Assembly: GCA_964465125.1 (NCBI GenBank)
Contig: CAYXIO010000002.1
Coordinates: 62,001-126,000, forward strand
Direction: 5' to 3'
Length of the DNA stretch: 64,000 nt
Source: CAYOHG01 sp964465125
GTDB taxonomy: Bacteria > Planctomycetota > Phycisphaerae > UBA1845 > Fen-1342
A program made the position numbers and the translations under genes. Shown in pieces: positions 8,434 through 18,313 of the stretch. How positions within the stretch are numbered: the stretch's first letter is position 1; each line of letters opens with the position of its first letter. The notes below the pieces were generated by a model, which searched no databases, was not told the origin of the DNA, and was given only the letters and a program-made list of their open reading frames with translations.

Positions 8434-10317
8434 ATGATCGATTCGCCGACACGCAGGTCCCCTGATCCGTTCGGGGTCGGCGGGTTCGTGTTCGAGGCCG
8501 CCGGCGCGTGGCCCGGCGGTGTCGCGCTCGTGCTGTTCTGCCTGGCCGCGTACCTGCCTGGAATCTCGCTGGTTCCGCCGCTCGACGGCGATGAGGCCCG
8601 CTACGCCGAATCCTCCCGCGAGATGCTTGCCGCAGACGACTGGCGATGCGTGGTTATCCCGCACATTGGCGGAGCCCCGCGCCTGAACAAGCCGCCGCTG
8701 GTCTATTGGATGCAAGCCGCGTCGGCGTACCTGCTCTCCGGACGCGACCCGGACGCGCTTTCCTACCCGCGCGCGCTTCAGCACGAGGCGCTCGGCGAGG
8801 CCACCATCACGGGCAGTCCGCCCACGCGCACCATGCCGTTCACCGGCGGAATCGCCTGCTATCGTTTGCCTTCGGTGCTCGCAACGATGCTCGCCGTGCT
8901 GATCACCTGGCGGATCGGACTTCAGATGTTCGCGCCGACCTGCGCCTGGCTCGCCGCGGTGCTGCTGGCGGGGTGTTTTCTCGTGGTTGTCGATGCGCGC
9001 TTGGCGCGCACCGATCAGGTTCTGCTCGCGTTCACGTGCGCCGCGCAGTGGGCGCTGTGGCACCTGTGGCGCGGCCGCGGAGCGTCCACGGGCTGGGTGC
9101 TGCTGTTCTGGCTGAGCCTTGGCCTGGGCATGCTCGCGAAGGGACCCGTCACGCCGGCCGTGGCGGCGCTCACCGCGACGGCGCTGTGCCTTGCCGAGGG
9201 CGAATGGGGCTTGATTCGCCGACTGCGGATCGGGTTCGGTCTCCTCGTGCTCGCGTTCGTGTTCGTGCCGCCGCTGCTGCTGGCGATCTCTGCTGTGGGC
9301 GCCGATGCGCTCTTTTCCGCGATCGCGCAGGAGGCGTTCGGGCGCGGCTTGTCGGCCACGGGCGGCCGCGCCGGACCGCCGGGCTATCACGTTGTGCTTC
9401 TGCCCGGACTTTTCTGGCCGGGCGGCCTGCTGGTGGTGCCGGGGTTCATCTACGCCTGGCGGCGCGGCATCCGCTGGCGCTCGGGCGTGCGTGGAGAGCG
9501 GCGGGGAGAAACAGGTGAACCGAATGCCGGTGCGGCTGGGGCACAGCGTGTCTTGGACGCCGGCCGGAGTCCCGAACTGTTCTGCCTGGCGTGGATCGTG
9601 CCCGCGTGGCTTGTGCTCGAGCTGATTGAAACGAAGCTGCCGCATTACCCGCTGCCGCTCTACCCCGCGATCGCCCTGATTTGCGCCCGAGCGGCCTGGG
9701 TCGGCTTCTCGGGCAACTTGCCGTTACAGCGCTCGCGCGCCGCGATCCTCGGGGATCTTGGCTGGCTGCTGATCGGCCTGGCGCTCCTGGTGGGCGCGCC
9801 CGTTGCGCTTGCGGTCCTCGGCGGCGTTCGACTGGATGCCGGCGTGCTGTTGGGGCTGCTCGCGACGGTGCTCGTGTCGATCGTGCTTGCAACGGCGGGC
9901 TTTTCCGCTGTGCGCCGACGGCGGATGGTCACCGGTCTGCTGGTGGCGACCGCGGCGTGCGCACTGGGAGGACGCAGCCTGTTTCAAATCGTGCTGCCGA
10001 ACCTGGGCGCGCCGTGGCTGAGCTCGACGCTCGTTCATTACATCGCGAGCGTGGATCCAACCGGCGAGCGCCCGTTGGCCGCCGCCGGATTCGCTCGCGA
10101 GAGTCTCGCCTTCCTGACCGGCGGCCGGGTGGAACGGATCGCGCCCGCGGAGCTCGCGCATTGGCTCGGCGAGCACCCGCGCGGCCTGGCGATCGTGCCG
10201 GCCGATGAAGGCGTGCTGGCGAGTCTCTCGACCCGCGTGCTGACCACCGTGAATGGTTTCGATTATGTCGAAGGCCGGCAAAGGAGCCTGCTGCTGATTG
10301 AGCAGGTTTCGCCGTGA
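8434..10317 (+). CDS. ArnT/PMT-family glycosyltransferase, integral membrane
   Basis: A 627-residue polytopic protein of the GT-C fold (dolichyl-phosphate-mannose mannosyltransferase/ArnT type, GT83-like). The first periplasmic loop carries PPLDGDEARYAESSREML, whose acidic residues are the catalytic and metal signature, followed by LNKPPLVYWMQA. About ten to twelve membrane helices follow (for example around residues 28-48, 150-170, 175-195, 205-225, 245-265 and 395-520). The C-terminal soluble region begins near residue 540. Such enzymes use polyprenyl-phosphate sugars to glycosylate lipid A or exported molecules. Residues 85-145 contain an Arg/Pro-rich insertion compared with short ArnT proteins. 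It probably works on cell-envelope glycans; the acceptor is unknown. Confidence 0.85.
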   Translation: MIDSPTRRSPDPFGVGGFVFEAAGAWPGGVALVLFCLAAYLPGISLVPPLDGDEARYAESSREMLAADDWRCVVIPHIGGAPRLNKPPLVYWMQAASAYLLSGRDPDALSYPRALQHEALGEATITGSPPTRTMPFTGGIACYRLPSVLATMLAVLITWRIGLQMFAPTCAWLAAVLLAGCFLVVVDARLARTDQVLLAFTCAAQWALWHLWRGRGASTGWVLLFWLSLGLGMLAKGPVTPAVAALTATALCLAEGEWGLIRRLRIGFGLLVLAFVFVPPLLLAISAVGADALFSAIAQEAFGRGLSATGGRAGPPGYHVVLLPGLFWPGGLLVVPGFIYAWRRGIRWRSGVRGERRGETGEPNAGAAGAQRVLDAGRSPELFCLAWIVPAWLVLELIETKLPHYPLPLYPAIALICARAAWVGFSGNLPLQRSRAAILGDLGWLLIGLALLVGAPVALAVLGGVRLDAGVLLGLLATVLVSIVLATAGFSAVRRRRMVTGLLVATAACALGGRSLFQIVLPNLGAPWLSSTLVHYIASVDPTGERPLAAAGFARESLAFLTGGRVERIAPAELAHWLGEHPRGLAIVPADEGVLASLSTRVLTTVNGFDYVEGRQRSLLLIEQVSP

Positions 10318-10335
10318 CGCGCAGCGGGCGCCCGA

Positions 10336-11292
10336 TCATCCATGCTCTACGTCAACCGTGAGTTTCCGGCGCGCCGCGCCGCGGGCGGCGTAGGAAGCGC
10401 CGAGACAGCCGGCTCCCACGCCAAACACCGTGTCGCGAAGACCGTCGCCCAGCACCAACTTCGGCAGTTCGGACATGAACCAGTCCCAGTGAACCTGTCC
10501 GCCCTCGGCTCTGGCCTTCTGCTCGGCCCAATAGGCATACATCATGATGTTCCCCGCCAACACGGACACGACGGTCACGAGGATGCAGATTCCCTGAATA
10601 ACCCTGCCACCCTTGCCGGCGGTGCGCGGCGTCACCCAGCCGACGCCGAGCCCGATGCCGATCGCCAGCAGCCAGGTCATGTAGCCCGTAACGATGCCGA
10701 TCGTGGCCCAGAGGGCCGCGCCGACAAGTCCAGCGGCAAGCCCAGCCGGGATGGCGCGCCCGTACTGCGTCGGCAGCGCGTCGTACGCTTCCTGCGCCGC
10801 CTGCGATTGCTCCTGCAACCTGCGAACGCATGCGGAACACATTCGCGTGGCGGTGCCGTCGATCAGCGCCGGCGTGCCCGGACTGGCCGCACCGCACGCA
10901 ATACACGCGTCGGGCGGCGGCGGGACGACCGTCTGGACGGTCGCCAGAAGCGCGTCGGCTACATCGTGGACCCGCTCAGCTTTGAAGGCGCCGAGTGCCG
11001 ACCCGGCGATCTTGTACGTCGCCACGCCGCTCTTTGCGACGACCTGCTTGGCTCGGATGCCGTGCGCTTTCAGTTGGGGGTCGGAATCGAGTGCCTGGCG
11101 GACTGCTTCGTCTTTGGCGGCGTCCTGGTATTGCAGGAACACGACAATCGTGCTGTTGCGATGCTCGTCCGTACCGGGAGCCAATTGCAGCAGGTAGCCC
11201 TTGCGCAGGCCATACCAGGTGCCCGTCGGTCCCTGTTGCAGCAGGCCGAGCTCGCCCGCGGCCTCCGCAATCGCCAGCTTCGCATCGGCCAT
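10336..11292 (-). CDS. Zinc-ribbon membrane protein, unknown function
   Basis: A 318-residue protein. The N-terminal half (1-125) is a soluble alpha/beta region. Around 130-155 two pairs of cysteines, CIACG and CSAC, form a probable zinc ribbon. Then come a short helix and four hydrophobic segments (about 185-205, 208-225, 235-258 and 290-305) that should span the membrane. ATG 11292 is chosen over an upstream in-frame start at 11343 because the extension is Arg/Pro-rich without structure. The stop is 19 bp from the convergent glycosyltransferase. I do not recognise the family; the CxxC-xn-CxxC plus membrane-helix plan is common among uncharacterised planctomycete proteins. Confidence 0.72.
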   Translation of the reverse strand: MADAKLAIAEAAGELGLLQQGPTGTWYGLRKGYLLQLAPGTDEHRNSTIVVFLQYQDAAKDEAVRQALDSDPQLKAHGIRAKQVVAKSGVATYKIAGSALGAFKAERVHDVADALLATVQTVVPPPPDACIACGAASPGTPALIDGTATRMCSACVRRLQEQSQAAQEAYDALPTQYGRAIPAGLAAGLVGAALWATIGIVTGYMTWLLAIGIGLGVGWVTPRTAGKGGRVIQGICILVTVVSVLAGNIMMYAYWAEQKARAEGGQVHWDWFMSELPKLVLGDGLRDTVFGVGAGCLGASYAARGAARRKLTVDVEHG

Positions 11293-11620
11293 GCTGCCAC
11301 GACTCTCCGGCCGGATGGATGGGACGGGGCGCGATGCTAGCAAGGGGCGGAGCCGCCGTCCAGATCGAGCGCCTATACCGCTCCCGAGACGCGGGTCCGC
11401 GGGCGCAGGCTTACGTCTGCTGACGGCCCGGCCGCACCGGGTCGCATGGCGCGCGTATCATCTGGAGAGAGGAAACTCAGGCGCGCGCGGGTGCCTGGCG
11501 CTCAGGCATCCGCGCGGAATCGTCGTCGGCCGATCGGGCCGACGCTTCCGGGCTACTGAACGCGGTCGAGAGGTGTGATGCCCCTGGGCATCGGTTCAGA
11601 TGCGTGTGGAGGTGCTTGCC
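11293..11620. other. Intergenic, no gene seen
   Basis: About 330 bases between the divergent starts of the zinc-ribbon membrane protein and the 33-residue microprotein. I see no convincing ORF, RNA or hairpin. Promoters for both flanking genes are expected here, but no strong -35/-10 pair stands out. Confidence 0.5.
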
Positions 11621-11722
11621 ATGTTCGAAGCGATTTGGACGTTCATTCCGCGGCTGCTGGGCTTCCTGATCACGTTTCCACTGCGGTGGATCGGTCTCGA
11701 CTTTGACTGGGGCATTCGGTAG
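11621..11722 (+). CDS. 33-residue membrane microprotein
   Basis: A very short ORF, ATG to TAG, with GGAGG (11608-11612) 8 bases upstream. The product begins MFEAIWTFIPRLLG, continues as a hydrophobic helix (FLITFPLRWIGL) and ends DFDWGIR. It would make one amphipathic or membrane-spanning helix rich in Trp and Phe with Arg residues at regular spacing, as in small membrane regulators or toxin-like peptides. An in-frame ATG at 11600 would add seven residues but leaves the ribosome site inside the gene. The strong ribosome site is the main reason to call it; there is no homology evidence. Confidence 0.5.
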   Translation: MFEAIWTFIPRLLGFLITFPLRWIGLDFDWGIR

Positions 11723-11781
11723 GGCCGCGACGCGCGGGGAGCAGGCGCGAATCCGATTGGCAGGTCGGAGACCGCATGTCG

Positions 11782-13257
11782 CTACGGGCAGTCCTGGCCG
11801 AAATGGGAGAGCATGAAGCTGACGTCCAGCAGGTCGACCGCGCCGTCTCCGGTCACGTCGCCGTCTTCGGGCCGAGGGTTCGGATACCCGAAGTGCGCCA
11901 GCACGATGCTCAGATCGTCGAGCTCGATCGAGCCGTCGTCATCGATGTCGCCCGGGCAGTCGATCGGCGAAGTGCCGTCGAACTCGTACGCGCCCAGGTC
12001 GACCACTGGGGGCGCGCCCGCCCCGGTGTCGAGCGTCACCACGTCGTCATGAAAGCGCGGCAGCCCGGCGAGGTCGAGCGTGACACCGGCGGGTATTGCG
12101 AAGTTGTCGCCGGCATCGATGCAGGGTGAGTCGGGCGCGAGGCGGTAGTCGCCTGCGCCGGCGGCGACAAAGAGCGGGTCGGCGTCGATGTTGCCGACGC
12201 CCGGCCAACCTCCGGGAATGTTGCTGTAGCTGACACTGGTCTCCGAGCCGGAATCGAAGTCGACGATCTCGCCGCCGCCGTTGCTGAAGAGCAGGCAGCC
12301 GCGAAGGCTCGGGCGGGAGTCGTCGTAGGTCATCAGCCCGCCGCCCACGCTGTCGGCGACGTTTCCGACGACCGTGCAGTTGACGATGTTCGCGTCGCAG
12401 CGTTCGCAGTAGATCGCCGCACCGCCTTCGCCCAGGTTGTTCGCAAACAGGGAGTTGGCGAGCTCCATGCTTCCGCCGAAGGAGCCCACGCCGCCGCCGT
12501 AGAAGCCGTAGTTGCCCCGGAACGTACAGCTTCTGATCGAGAGGGCGCCGTCGACGTTGCCGATCGCGCCGCCCGCGTTGCCGAGGTTGTCCTCGAACAG
12601 GCAGTTCTCGATCAGGGCGCTTCCCCAGAACGTGTAGATGCCCGCGCCGCCGCCCGAATCGCCGTAATTCGAGCGGAAGCTGCATCCGCGCACGACCACA
12701 TCGCTGTGATCGCTGTAGATGCCGCCGCCGATATTCGTGTCATTGTCCTCGAACGTGCAATTCTCGACGGTTGCGGCGCCGTTCGTGACGCTGATGCCGC
12801 CGCCGAAGATGCACTGGTTATCGCGGAACTCGCAATCGACGACGGTCGGGGCCGCGCCGATGACGCGCAGCGGCGCATCGTCGTAGAAAATCAGCGTGTT
12901 GACGCCCGTGATGGTGAAGCCCTCGATGCGCGTGGCAGTCGTTTCGGCGCTGTCGCACATGACCGCGGTGCGGCCGTAGCCGTCAATCGTCGTGACCGTC
13001 GGGCCGGAATGGCTGCGCAGGTGCACCGCCTTGCCCAGCAGGTCGATCCGTTCGCTGTAGGCCGCAGGCATGACCAGCACGGTGTCGCCAGCGGCCGCGG
13101 CGGCGTTCAGGCCCGCCTGGATGGTGCGATAGGGGCGATCGGGGTTTCCGTTACCGCCCGGCGGAGCGTTCTTGTCGACGTAGATGGTGCGCGCCTGCGC
13201 CGGCGCGAACAGCAAGTGTGCAAGAATCGTGACGGTCAGCAGGCGGCGTAGTCTCAT
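11782..13257 (-). CDS. Secreted right-handed beta-helix protein with dockerin-like C-terminus
   Basis: A 491-residue exported protein. After the signal peptide (about 1-22, ending AQA) it has the TIYVDKNAPPGGNGN and YRTIQAGLNAA motifs of polymorphic-outer-membrane-protein-type beta-helices, with repeated turns NCTFEDND, GCSFRSNYGDSGGG, NCLFEDNLGNAGG, SCTFRGNYGFYGGG and NSLFANNLGEGG, about 25 residues each (about 130-320). The last 60 residues hold two Ca-binding loops, DIDDDGSIELDDLSIVLAHF and DVTGDGAVDLLDVSFML, as in dockerins and planctomycete C-terminal anchors. The repeats suggest a surface protein or polysaccharide-binding or -cleaving helix; no lyase active site is recognisable. It reads in the same direction as polA 200 bp upstream. 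Confidence 0.87.
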   Translation of the reverse strand: MRLRRLLTVTILAHLLFAPAQARTIYVDKNAPPGGNGNPDRPYRTIQAGLNAAAAAGDTVLVMPAAYSERIDLLGKAVHLRSHSGPTVTTIDGYGRTAVMCDSAETTATRIEGFTITGVNTLIFYDDAPLRVIGAAPTVVDCEFRDNQCIFGGGISVTNGAATVENCTFEDNDTNIGGGIYSDHSDVVVRGCSFRSNYGDSGGGAGIYTFWGSALIENCLFEDNLGNAGGAIGNVDGALSIRSCTFRGNYGFYGGGVGSFGGSMELANSLFANNLGEGGAAIYCERCDANIVNCTVVGNVADSVGGGLMTYDDSRPSLRGCLLFSNGGGEIVDFDSGSETSVSYSNIPGGWPGVGNIDADPLFVAAGAGDYRLAPDSPCIDAGDNFAIPAGVTLDLAGLPRFHDDVVTLDTGAGAPPVVDLGAYEFDGTSPIDCPGDIDDDGSIELDDLSIVLAHFGYPNPRPEDGDVTGDGAVDLLDVSFMLSHFGQDCP

Positions 13258-13456
13258 CGCGGATCCGTTCCCGTGCGGTCGGATTTCACCTTCGCTTGCC
13301 GAAGCTCAACGCGGTCGGTCGCGGCGAGCGGGTCGCGGGCTTCCTGTAGCCTACGAAATGTTCATCGAATCGTAGCCGAGCAAGAATGTCCGGCCAATGA
13401 CCTGTGCGCCGCGATCGCGCACGGTTCCGAGAACAACGGTTCGCAGGCCTGCGGGG

Positions 13457-16306
13457 CTATTTCGCTTCGAGCCAGTTCATCCCGGTGGCCACGTCGACCT
13501 TCAGCGGAACGCTCATCGGGAGCGCGGTGCGCATGCATTCGACGACGACTGCGGCCATGGCTTCGGCCTGCTCCTGCGGCGCCTCGCAGACGAGCTCGTC
13601 ATGCACCTGAAGCAGCAGCCGCAGCGGGAGCTGCTGAGCGATAATCTGCCGATGCAGACGGACCATCGCGATCTTGATCAGATCGGCGGCGGAGCCCTGG
13701 ATCACCGTGTTGACCGCCAGCCGCTCGGCCTGCGCGCGTGCCGAGGGGTTGCGCGAGTCGATGTCGGTGATTGGGCGGCGGCGTCCGAGGATCGTGCTGA
13801 CGTAGCCGTCGCGCCGCGCGGCGTCGCAGCACTTCTGAATGAATCGCTTGATGCGCGGATAGCGCGCGAAATAGCGCTCGATGAACTGCGTGGCCTCGCT
13901 GCGGCTCATGCCCGTGACCTGCGCCAGCCCGAACGCGGTCTGACCGTAGATCAGCCCGAAATTCACGGCCTTCGCCCGCGAGCGCATCTCGCGCGTCACG
14001 TCGGCGAGCGGCACGCCGTTGATCTCCGCCGCCACGAACGCGTGAATGTCCAGATCGTCCGCGAACGCGCGGCGAAGGGCCTCATCTTCGCAGAAATGCG
14101 CCAGCACGCGCAGCTCGACCTGCGAGTAGTCCGCGACAATCAGCCGTTCGGCGGGGCTGCGCGGAATGAACGCGCGGCGGATTTCGCGGCCGAGCTCGGT
14201 GCGGATCGGGATGTTCTGAAGGTTGGGTTCGCTGCTCGAAAGCCGGCCGGTGATCGCGCCCGTCTGGTGAAAGCTGGTGTGAATCCGCCCGCTGCGCTTG
14301 GCGCGTGCTGCCGGCAGGGCGTCGACATACGTGCCGCGCAGCTTCTGGATTTCGCGGAACTCCAGCAGCGGCGCAAAGAGCGGATGTCCCGTCTCCCCGG
14401 CGAGCGTTTCGAGCGTTTCGGCGTCGGTCGAGCGCGACGTCTTGGTTCGCTTCACCACGCGAAAGCCGAGCTTCTCGAACAAGACGTCGGCAAGCTGCTT
14501 GGGCGAGTCCAGATTGAACTGCGCGCCGGCCGCGGCGTACACCTGCGTCTGAAGCTCCCCTGCGCGGCTGGCCAGGCGCTGGCTCATCGCCTGGAGATAG
14601 GGCACGTCGATGGAGATGCCCTCGAGCTCCATCGCGGCCAGCACCGACGACAGCGGCATCTCGGTTTCATGGAACAGCGCGGCAAACTCGCCGTCGCGAA
14701 GCAGCGGCTCGAACAGGCGATAGAGTCGCCAGGTGTAGTCCGCGTCCTCGGAGGCGTATTCCGCGACGTGCGACACCGGAACCTGGTCCATGCGTAGCTG
14801 GTCGCGGCCTTTCCCGATCAGGTCCGTGATCGGGATCATCGTGTGACCGAGAAGCTGCTGTACGATCGTGTCGAGCTTGAACGAGCCGCGCAGCGGGTCG
14901 AGCACGAACGCCGCGACCATTGTGTCGAACAGCGGCCCGGCGATCGGCAATCCCGCATTGCGAAGCACGATCATGTCATACTTGAGGTGATGCCCGACCT
15001 TGGTCGTGCCTTCGTCGGCCAGAATCGGGGCGAGCAGCGGGCGCACTGCGTCCATCGTCAGCGCCTGGCCGAAAACGGACTGCACAGGGATGTAGCAGCC
15101 CCGGCCGACTTCCCATGACAGCGCAATCCCAACCAGATCCGCGTCAACCGGGTTGACGCTGGTGGTTTCCGTGTCGACGCAATAGGCCGGTTGCTGCGTC
15201 AGCTCACGCGCCACGCGTTCGAGGGCGGCGGGCGTGTCGATCAGCTCGAACGCACCCGGGTCAGGAGACCGCAGCGCCGCGGCCCCCTCCTGGATCAGGC
15301 GGGTGAAATCGCCGCACTCGGCCGGGGGTGCGCCGCGCGGAGCGGCAGCCACGCGGGGAGATGCAGCGCGAATCTCCGGCGATGCGATCGAGCCAGTCGC
15401 ATCATCCGCCGGGGACGCTGAGTTCGAGTCGGCCGGGTCACGCGCCGGCAAACCCGCCGGAAGCTGCTCCGGCAGCCGGCGAAAACCGAGCTGCTCGAAG
15501 ATCGGCCGCGCCGCTTGCCAGGCGAAGTCCGACACGCGCGCGGCGTCGAGGTCCAGCTCGATCGGCACGTCGTCGCGCAGGGTCACGAGCTGCCGCGTGA
15601 GCTCCATCCGCGGCGCGAAGTCGAGCACGCTCTGCCGCTGCTTGGGGCTGAGCTTTTCCGCGTTCTCGACGACGCCGCGAGCGCTGCCGTATTGCTGGAT
15701 CAGTTTGGCGGCGGTTTTGGGGCCGATGCCCGGCACGCCCGGGATGTTGTCCACCGAATCGCCGATCAGCGTTTGGGCGTCGACCGCCTGCTGGGGCGTC
15801 CAGCCCTTGAGCTCAAGCAAGCGCTCGGGCGTGATCAGCTCGTCTTTGCCGGGATCGTAGAGAAGCACGCTCGGCGTGAGCAGTTGCTCGAGGTCCTTGT
15901 CGCGACTGACCATGACGACGTGCAGCTCGTCGCTCGCGTGCCGGCGCGCCAGCGTCGCCAGTATGTCATCCGCCTCGAAGCCCGCCCGCCGCAGGATCGG
16001 CACGCGAATCGCTTCCAGAATGGAAACGATGCGGTCGATCTGCACGGACATGTCTTCCGGCGGCGGATCGCGGTGGGCCTTGTAATCGGCATAGATTTGG
16101 CGGCGGAAGGTGGTCTCGTCCGCGACGTCCATCACCATCGCCAGGTAATCAGGCTTTCGGTCGCGCACCAGATTCAGGAGCATCTGGCAGAAGACGTGCG
16201 TGGCGCGGGTCGGCTCGCCGCTGGGGGCGCTGAGATTGCCGAAGGGCGCATAGTAAGCGCGATAAATCTGCGCATGCCCGTCGATCAGGTAAAGCGTGCG
16301 CGGCAT
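13457..16306 (-). CDS. polA: DNA polymerase I
   Basis: A 949-residue three-domain Pol I. The 5'-3' nuclease (about 1-290) has FEADDILATLARRH and GDSVDNIPGVPGIGPKTAAK. The 3'-5' exonuclease (about 350-540) looks active: Exo I VDTETTSV, Exo II HLKYDMIVL and Exo III YASEDADYT. The polymerase (about 560-949) has motif A ADYSQVELRVLAHF, motif B RSRAKAVNFGLIYGQ and motif C LLQVHDELVCEA. It fills repair gaps and removes primers. ATG 16306 begins the nuclease domain correctly; a GTG at 16330 has no ribosome site. The promoter places the transcript start near the ATG. Residues 290-340 are an Ala/Ser/Pro-rich linker somewhat longer than usual. Confidence 0.97.
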   Translation of the reverse strand: MPRTLYLIDGHAQIYRAYYAPFGNLSAPSGEPTRATHVFCQMLLNLVRDRKPDYLAMVMDVADETTFRRQIYADYKAHRDPPPEDMSVQIDRIVSILEAIRVPILRRAGFEADDILATLARRHASDELHVVMVSRDKDLEQLLTPSVLLYDPGKDELITPERLLELKGWTPQQAVDAQTLIGDSVDNIPGVPGIGPKTAAKLIQQYGSARGVVENAEKLSPKQRQSVLDFAPRMELTRQLVTLRDDVPIELDLDAARVSDFAWQAARPIFEQLGFRRLPEQLPAGLPARDPADSNSASPADDATGSIASPEIRAASPRVAAAPRGAPPAECGDFTRLIQEGAAALRSPDPGAFELIDTPAALERVARELTQQPAYCVDTETTSVNPVDADLVGIALSWEVGRGCYIPVQSVFGQALTMDAVRPLLAPILADEGTTKVGHHLKYDMIVLRNAGLPIAGPLFDTMVAAFVLDPLRGSFKLDTIVQQLLGHTMIPITDLIGKGRDQLRMDQVPVSHVAEYASEDADYTWRLYRLFEPLLRDGEFAALFHETEMPLSSVLAAMELEGISIDVPYLQAMSQRLASRAGELQTQVYAAAGAQFNLDSPKQLADVLFEKLGFRVVKRTKTSRSTDAETLETLAGETGHPLFAPLLEFREIQKLRGTYVDALPAARAKRSGRIHTSFHQTGAITGRLSSSEPNLQNIPIRTELGREIRRAFIPRSPAERLIVADYSQVELRVLAHFCEDEALRRAFADDLDIHAFVAAEINGVPLADVTREMRSRAKAVNFGLIYGQTAFGLAQVTGMSRSEATQFIERYFARYPRIKRFIQKCCDAARRDGYVSTILGRRRPITDIDSRNPSARAQAERLAVNTVIQGSAADLIKIAMVRLHRQIIAQQLPLRLLLQVHDELVCEAPQEQAEAMAAVVVECMRTALPMSVPLKVDVATGMNWLEAK

Positions 16307-16314
16307 GGGAGCGA

Positions 16315-16343
16315 ATGGTAGGTCCGCCACGGGAGCGCGTCAG
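16315..16343 (-). promoter_or_regulatory. Promoter of polA
   Basis: On the minus strand, CTGACG (16343-16338), a 17-base spacer and TACCAT (16320-16315). The polA ATG at 16306 begins 8 bases behind the -10 box and has no Shine-Dalgarno sequence, so the mRNA is probably leaderless or nearly so. Confidence 0.4.
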
Positions 16344-16438
16344 CGCGTCCGAAAAGAGAAACTTGGCGGATCGGCTGGATTCGGGCGCCGTTGATTCCGA
16401 TTCTGCTGGGATAGGGGACGAACACAAGGAGAAACGCA

Positions 16439-16747
16439 GTGAATGTTCAACCCGTCTCTGCTTCGGCACTGCCGCCCGTGACCGGCCGACCCGATCAGCC
16501 CGCCGATCCGCGCGTGGATGAGCGACTGACACGCCGCGAAGAGCGCATCGACACGCGCCAGGAGCGGCGAACGAAGCTCAACGAGCTGAACCCCAGCGCT
16601 GACAAGCTGCGCGTCGACGAGCGCCTCGAACGCCGCGAAGCACGCATCAACGAGCGGCAGGGCGACGTCGCCATCGATGCCGAACCTGACGGCGATGGCA
16701 GCGCCAAGCCGCCGACGGACGGCAGCACGCTCGACGTGCAGGCCTGA
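16439..16747 (+). CDS. Small charged repeat protein, unknown function
   Basis: A 102-residue, very hydrophilic protein starting at GTG with AAGGAG 10 bases upstream. A unit RVDERLTRREERI at about 25-37 recurs as RVDERLERREARI at about 58-70, separated by a KLNEL stretch; both are strongly predicted helices with alternating Asp/Glu and Arg, likely to self-associate as a coiled coil. The rest is Pro/Asp/Gly-rich and disordered. No signal peptide. It is divergent from polA. I do not recognise a family; high charge and repeats could suggest a structural or nucleic-acid-associated role, but that is a guess. Confidence 0.6.
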   Translation: MNVQPVSASALPPVTGRPDQPADPRVDERLTRREERIDTRQERRTKLNELNPSADKLRVDERLERREARINERQGDVAIDAEPDGDGSAKPPTDGSTLDVQA

Positions 16748-16911
16748 GAAGCCAATCCGCCCGCAGTCTTGATGCGCGGCGGCCGGCGAGCGTTCGGTCT
16801 TCTTCCTCGAAGGAGGCTCCGAACCATGCCGGTCGCCGTTGTTTTTTGGGGCAAGTCCGCCCGTGGGTCACTGCGGAGGGGCGCTACGACACGGCCGGGC
16901 TCCGTTCCTCA

Positions 16912-16937
16912 CTCGCTATTCGCAATTCGCTACTCGC
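16912..16937 (-). repeat. Stop-codon-associated GAGTAGCGAA repeat, copy 4
   Basis: On the minus strand it reads GCGAGTAGCGAATTGCGAAT and then AGCGAG. It begins 12 bases behind the TAG of the MoxR gene, in the same orientation relative to the upstream gene as the copies at 4266-4298, 5207-5232 and 5286-5311. Fifteen bases are identical to the end of copy 1. Confidence 0.6.
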
Positions 16938-16949
16938 ACTTGAGCCCAG

Positions 16950-17969
<1,020 letters not shown>

Positions 17970-18167
17970 GAATCGCTCCCGTTCGGCGTGCTGCGCGGGA
18001 GTCGATTCCCGCGCGGGGATTCTAGATGCAGCAGCGGATTGGGGCGAGACCGCTCGCTGGGCGCGAGCCCGTGGTTGTGGCTCGCGCCGGCCTGAGGCAA
18101 GGAGAACGGACCGGCGGCGGGTGCGCAGCTCGCCGGCCGACAAGCCCGAGACTCCCTTGAGGATCGC

Positions 18168-18196
18168 TTGACCACTGCGGTCTGATAGTGTACGCT
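18168..18196 (+). promoter_or_regulatory. Promoter of cassette copy A
   Basis: TTGACC (18168-18173), a 17-base spacer and TACGCT (18191-18196). Transcription should begin near 18203, so the heptamer array at 18227-18275 falls inside the 5' leader. The arrangement matches copy B (TTGACG-17-TATGTT at 41225-41197, minus strand). Confidence 0.6.
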
Positions 18197-18224
18197 TCAC
18201 GTAAGTATTGGGGGTGGGCAATTG

Positions 18225-18276
<52 letters not shown>

Positions 18277-18313
18277 GCGTTCCCAGCCGGCAAAGCGGGA
18301 AGAAGAACACAGC

